A stretch of DNA of 7,335 nucleotides, taken from Omnitrophica bacterium RIFOXYB12_FULL_50_7 (GTDB lineage: Bacteria > Omnitrophota > Omnitrophia > Omnitrophales > Aquincolibacteriaceae). Below are positions 4,840 to 7,335 of the stretch, piece after piece; positions within the stretch are counted from its first letter, which is position 1, and the number at the start of each line of letters is the position of its first letter. A program made the translations under genes and the position numbers. The DNA lies in the NCBI GenBank assembly GCA_001804345.1, contig MHFU01000053.1, positions 3,036 to 10,370 on the forward strand, read 5' to 3'. The notes beneath the pieces are model-generated. The model saw nothing but the letters and a program-made list of their open reading frames with translations. It did no database searches and was not told the origin of the DNA.

Positions 4840-5586
4840 TCAACTCAAAACTTCCATTATCTGGCTTAAAAAACCTTTCGGGGGAGCCTCGGAGGAAACT
4901 GCGTAGTTCTGAAGTTTTTGCAATTGCGCTTCAAGATAACCGTAGCCTATTTTCTTTAAAACTTCAACAACCACGATCGCCGTCACATCCTGAGTTCCAC
5001 GAACGTTGTAATAGGTTGCGCCGCGGATCCCTGCCAGGAAATGATTTTGTTTTAACGAGGGACCCCTCATATCCAAATAACGGATGTCCCCTATGGAAAA
5101 AATGAGTTCGTCGATTATCACCTTGGGCGCATATTTTTTGATCTGCGTTCGAACGACCTCCCGTGAAGAAGATGAGGATCGCTCCTCACGGCTTTCCTGA
5201 AAAGGCTTCAGATCCAGAAGATTCAAACCCTTCTGCGCAACGTTCATGACCTGAAGCTCCCGAAGATCGATTCCCACGGTCTTGAGCCGCAAGACACCCT
5301 GGGGAATGCCGGGAAGATCCACCGAAACGATCACAAGCGGGATATTCGCCAAAATCCCTTTTGGAAAACTGTAAGGATTCCCGATCTCCAGGCCCTGGAC
5401 CTCAAAACCGGTGTTCTTCCAATCCATTTTCACGTTCCGGATCAAAACATCCGCGCCCAACTGATGACTTAAAGAGAAAGTGATGGCCTGCTTGATCACC
5501 CAGGTATGGAATATGACTATAAATATGGCGAGGAAGAACGCCAGGCGGATTAAGCCAAAAGCAAACTTGAAAAGTCCTTTGATCAT
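4840..5586 (-). CDS. Membrane-anchored AsmA-like protein, function unknown
   Basis: This encodes 248 aa. A hydrophobic N-terminal segment (about 8-32) after a short basic start predicts a signal anchor, with the rest on the periplasmic side. The part after it (VKMDWKNTGFEVQGLEIGNPYSFPKGILANIPLVIVSVDLPGI) has the spacing seen at the start of AsmA and DUF748-type proteins, where beta strands alternate with GNP and VDL turns. IDLRELQVM and LNLLDLKPF fit the same family. A polar Ser-rich patch (SSSSS, about 137-141) may be a linker. Large AsmA relatives form lipid-transport bridges; this one is far too short for that, so only a domain relation is inferred. The ATG has AAGGG with 5 nt spacing. It is transcribed away from the atp operon and stands alone. 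Confidence 0.7.
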   Translation of the reverse strand: MIKGLFKFAFGLIRLAFFLAIFIVIFHTWVIKQAITFSLSHQLGADVLIRNVKMDWKNTGFEVQGLEIGNPYSFPKGILANIPLVIVSVDLPGIPQGVLRLKTVGIDLRELQVMNVAQKGLNLLDLKPFQESREERSSSSSREVVRTQIKKYAPKVIIDELIFSIGDIRYLDMRGPSLKQNHFLAGIRGATYYNVRGTQDVTAIVVVEVLKKIGYGYLEAQLQKLQNYAVSSEAPPKGFLSQIMEVLS

Positions 5587-5683
5587 TTTTTCCCTTTTAT
5601 TGCATTAAGCGCTGGATCATTTATCGGCCATATCTAAAAAATCTGGCGAGAGAAAATGCTTCCGCCCCACGGGCCAGGAGCCA

Positions 5684-5711
5684 CGTGGATCGTGGTACGT
5701 GGACCGTGTCG
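5684..5711. repeat. 7-bp tandem repeat upstream of the atp promoter
   Basis: CGTGG recurs at exactly 7-bp spacing at 5684, 5691 and 5698, and a degenerate fourth unit (CGTGT) starts at 5705. The array ends 17 bp before the -35 box of the predicted atp promoter. It includes the palindrome ccacgtgg (5681-5688). It could be a protein-binding site or a chance repeat. Confidence 0.5.
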
Positions 5712-5727
5712 CCGTGTGTTTGTTCCC

Positions 5728-5756
5728 TTGCAAAGAAATATGATTTACAAGATAAT
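5728..5756 (+). promoter_or_regulatory. Predicted sigma70-type promoter for the atp operon
   Basis: TTGCAA (5728-5733) and GATAAT (5751-5756) are separated by the optimal 17 bp. They match consensus at 4 and 5 of 6 positions. The transcript would begin near 5763. That is about 19 nt before the ATG at 5782 and after the ATG at 5740, which supports the downstream start for the first gene. Confidence 0.65.
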
Positions 5757-5781
5757 ACCGCCTGCCGAATTTTTAAATAGA

Positions 5782-6066
5782 ATGAACCTTGTGAATTGGG
5801 TGTGGACCACCCCGAATCCCTTGGACACCATCAAGAAAGATCTTCAGAAGCTTTTCTGGATGCTCGGATTGGCACTCACCCTGCCGATGGTTCTTCTGAG
5901 CGGTCCTTTAGCGGGTTATTTGATCAGCCAGTGGTTGATCGGGAAATGGGGATGGACCTCCAACACGACCCTGATTCTGGTGCTCTTGGGGCTGCTTGGT
6001 TCCGCCGTCCAAACCGTACGGATCTTGCGGCTTCTATATAAAGGGAGCAAAAAGAAGAACTTATGA
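5782..6066 (+). CDS. AtpZ/AtpI-like F0F1 ATP synthase-associated membrane protein
   Basis: This encodes a small 94-aa protein with two hydrophobic helices (about 24-52 and 62-84) and a basic tail (KGSKKKNL). GPLAGYLISQWL in the first helix and LLGLLGSAVQTVRILRLL in the second resemble the AtpZ/AtpI family found at the head of many atp operons. Members are thought to help assemble the c-ring or to act in Mg2+/Ca2+ supply. In-frame ATG codons also exist at 5656 and 5740, but these would add an unconserved-looking Arg/Pro-rich or short tail and lie upstream of the predicted transcript start, so I prefer 5782. It lacks a clear Shine-Dalgarno. Its stop overlaps the atpB start by 4 nt (ATGA), showing operon membership. 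Confidence 0.78.
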   Translation: MNLVNWVWTTPNPLDTIKKDLQKLFWMLGLALTLPMVLLSGPLAGYLISQWLIGKWGWTSNTTLILVLLGLLGSAVQTVRILRLLYKGSKKKNL

Positions 6067-6923
6067 GCATTACGGCACAACATGTAGAAGCCGCGGCGCA
6101 AGCCGTTACGCAGGTCCACGAACAAGCTGCCGAAGAGCTCCCGAATCTGATCACGGTCCTGGAACATTTTTTCCCAAAGTCCTACCTTGTCCATTTTTTG
6201 TTCTCCTGGGAAAATCTTGTTTTTTCATTTTTAATCCTGGGGTTCATCACTCTCCAATCGATCAAGGCCGCGCGAAAAAAGGAATTCCTTCCCAAAGATC
6301 TTCAAACCCGCTGGGAACTCGTCATGGAAGGCCTCGCCGAATTCGTTACCGGTATTCTCGGACCCCGCGGTATGGAACATGTCCCCTTCCTCGGGACGAT
6401 CTTCATTTACATTCTTCTCCAGAATTGGCTCGGGCTCATCCCTTTGATGAAATCACCGACCGGCGCGTGGAGCACCACGATCGCTTTGGCGCTCATCACC
6501 ACAGTCTATATTCAATGGGTCGGCATCAAGGAACATGGCTTCCTCAATTATTTGAAACATCTCGCGGGAAACCCCGTGGGAATCCTGGGGCTTGCGCTCA
6601 TCCCGCTTATGCTCGTCATCAATTTGAGCATCGAGTTCGTCGCGGTACCCTTAAGCCTCTCGCTCCGTCTTTTCGCCAATATCTCAAGCGAGGACAAGTT
6701 GCTTTACAAATTCGCGGAACTCAATGTGCTGTACTACGGACTGCCGTTCTTTTTCCAGCTCTTCGCCAACGTCCTCGTCATTCTCTTCAGCTTCATTCAA
6801 GCTTTTGTTTTCCTTTTGCTCTCAACCGTGTATATTTCACTGATCCTGCCGCACGAGCATGATGAGGACCATGAAGCGGCAACCGAAAAATCATCAAGCG
6901 CTATTCATTCACCCTCAACGTAA
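6063..6923 (+). CDS. atpB: F0F1 ATP synthase subunit a
   Basis: This encodes subunit a, 286 aa, the membrane stator that forms the two half-channels for ions beside the c-ring. The family signature IEFVAVPLSLSLRLFANI (190-207) includes the essential arginine R202. QNWLGLIPLMKSPT (120-133) is the conserved entry segment, and FIQAFVFLLLSTVYISL (244-260) contains Q246, matching the conserved Gln of the last helix. Five or six hydrophobic helices are visible. The segment after the arginine reads ANISSEDKLLYKFAE instead of the common GNxxAGH/GE form; E210 is the likely polar stand-in for E. coli E219. The tail is acidic and His-rich (HEHDEDHE). An AAGAAG motif precedes the ATG, which overlaps the previous stop. 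Confidence 0.95.
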   Translation: MSITAQHVEAAAQAVTQVHEQAAEELPNLITVLEHFFPKSYLVHFLFSWENLVFSFLILGFITLQSIKAARKKEFLPKDLQTRWELVMEGLAEFVTGILGPRGMEHVPFLGTIFIYILLQNWLGLIPLMKSPTGAWSTTIALALITTVYIQWVGIKEHGFLNYLKHLAGNPVGILGLALIPLMLVINLSIEFVAVPLSLSLRLFANISSEDKLLYKFAELNVLYYGLPFFFQLFANVLVILFSFIQAFVFLLLSTVYISLILPHEHDEDHEAATEKSSSAIHSPST

Positions 6924-6934
6924 GGAGAATCACC

Positions 6935-7165
6935 ATGGATTCACACGTCGCATTAGGTTTCGCACTTCCACTCGGACTCGCCATCACAGCGTTTGGTTCA
7001 GCGCTTGCTCTTGGTAAAGCCGTTGCCTCCGCCATGGACGCCACGGGCCGCCAACCCGAAGCTTCTCAGAAAATCCTGGTCAACATGATGGCCGGTTGCG
7101 CGCTGATCGAAGCGTTGACGCTTTATGTGCTGATCTTCGGTTTCGTTTTGATGGGCAAGATCTAG
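6935..7165 (+). CDS. atpE: F0F1 ATP synthase subunit c
   Basis: This encodes subunit c, 76 aa, which assembles into the rotating ring. Two helices (about 5-34 and 48-74) flank the polar loop RQPE (39-42) that contacts the central stalk. The ion-binding carboxylate is E59 in the motif CALIEALTLY. The Na+ ligands of the Ilyobacter enzyme (Gln in helix 1, Ser after the Glu) are L26 and A60 here, so H+ coupling is inferred. The helix-1 glycine motif is reduced to G21-x-A-x-A-x-G27. TAAGGAG overlaps the atpB stop and lies 7 nt before the ATG, the strongest ribosome-binding site in the operon, which fits the many c copies needed. Confidence 0.95.
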   Translation: MDSHVALGFALPLGLAITAFGSALALGKAVASAMDATGRQPEASQKILVNMMAGCALIEALTLYVLIFGFVLMGKI

Positions 7166-7178
7166 GGAAGAAACGTCC

Positions 7179-7335
7179 ATGGAATTCTTTCAGGAGAACA
7201 TCCATCTCAAAGAGGTGCTGGTCCAGCTCATCGCCTTCTTGATCGTATTTTTAACGCTCAAGAAGTTCGCGTGGAAACCGCTTCTGGCGATCATCCAGTC
7301 GCGGCGCGAACGGTTCGAAAGCGAATGGGGCGGGA
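7179..7335 (+). CDS. atpF: F0F1 ATP synthase subunit b, 5' part
   Basis: The first 52 codons are present and the gene continues beyond the window. The product begins MEFFQENIHLKEVLVQLIAF. One membrane helix (about 13-30) is followed by LKKFAWKPLLAIIQSRRERFE, the typical subunit b junction where the helix leads into the long coiled peripheral stalk (KKFxWKPLL plus a charged heptad). The ATG has GGGAAG about 8 nt upstream and lies 13 nt after the atpE stop. The order a-c-b is the standard F-type operon layout, so atpH, atpA, atpG, atpD and atpC are expected next. Confidence 0.9.
   Translation, partial: MEFFQENIHLKEVLVQLIAFLIVFLTLKKFAWKPLLAIIQSRRERFESEWGG

Noticed and set aside
5656..5781. Upstream extension of the AtpZ-like gene to ATG 5656 or 5740
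   Set aside because: The added residues do not look like the family, cover the heptad repeat and promoter, and would require transcription from further upstream.
5996..6862. 288-codon plus-strand frame over atpB
   Set aside because: It is an alternate frame of atpB with Arg/Pro/Ser-rich translation and no membrane helices.

Overview
The window is a bacterial chromosome segment that is almost entirely core housekeeping. It holds a translation and secretion gene cluster on the minus strand and the first genes of an F-type ATP synthase operon on the plus strand, separated by one membrane-anchored AsmA-like protein gene of unknown role. The lineage can only be suggested. The EF-Tu has a switch I region unlike the usual RGITIN form, a variant I recall from the Planctomycetes-Verrucomicrobia-Omnitrophota side of the tree. 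Intergenic GC-rich inverted repeats built on CCTCCGCC/GGCGGAG and CCTGCCTGCCGG motifs resemble those I recall from Omnitrophota-like metagenomic genomes. I put it as a PVC/Omnitrophota-like bacterium with low to moderate confidence.

Minus-strand cluster, in transcription order (right to left): a strong sigma70-type promoter (4661-4688), tRNA-Thr(GGU), tuf, rpmG, tRNA-Trp(CCA), secE, nusG, rplK, rplA and rplJ. The window ends before the expected rplL and rpoBC. This is the classic thrT-tuf-secE-nusG-rplKAJL order, with rpmG and tRNA-Trp between tuf and secE. No other strong promoter was found inside the cluster, so one long transcript is plausible, modulated by a weak terminator-like hairpin after tuf. 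The products cooperate in translation elongation (EF-Tu, L1, L10, L11, L33, two tRNAs), transcription elongation (NusG) and protein export (SecE).

In the middle, 4840-5586 (minus strand) encodes a 248-residue protein with an N-terminal membrane anchor and an AsmA-like N-terminal pattern. It is divergent from the atp operon across a 195-bp gap. That gap contains a 7-bp tandem repeat and a good promoter pointing right.

Plus-strand operon (5782 to the window end): a small two-helix AtpZ/AtpI-like protein, then atpB (subunit a), atpE (subunit c) and the start of atpF (subunit b). Start overlaps and short gaps indicate one operon. The c subunit lacks the Na+-ligand residues of the Ilyobacter type, so a proton-coupled enzyme is the likelier reading.

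No mobile-element genes, CRISPR array or obvious new enzyme system is present. The points worth a second look are intergenic: a duplicated tRNA-Trp 3' end 163 bp downstream of the tRNA, a dispersed GC-rich repeat family, and a compound inverted repeat before rplK. Two protein variants also stand out: EF-Tu switch I and a three-cysteine L33.
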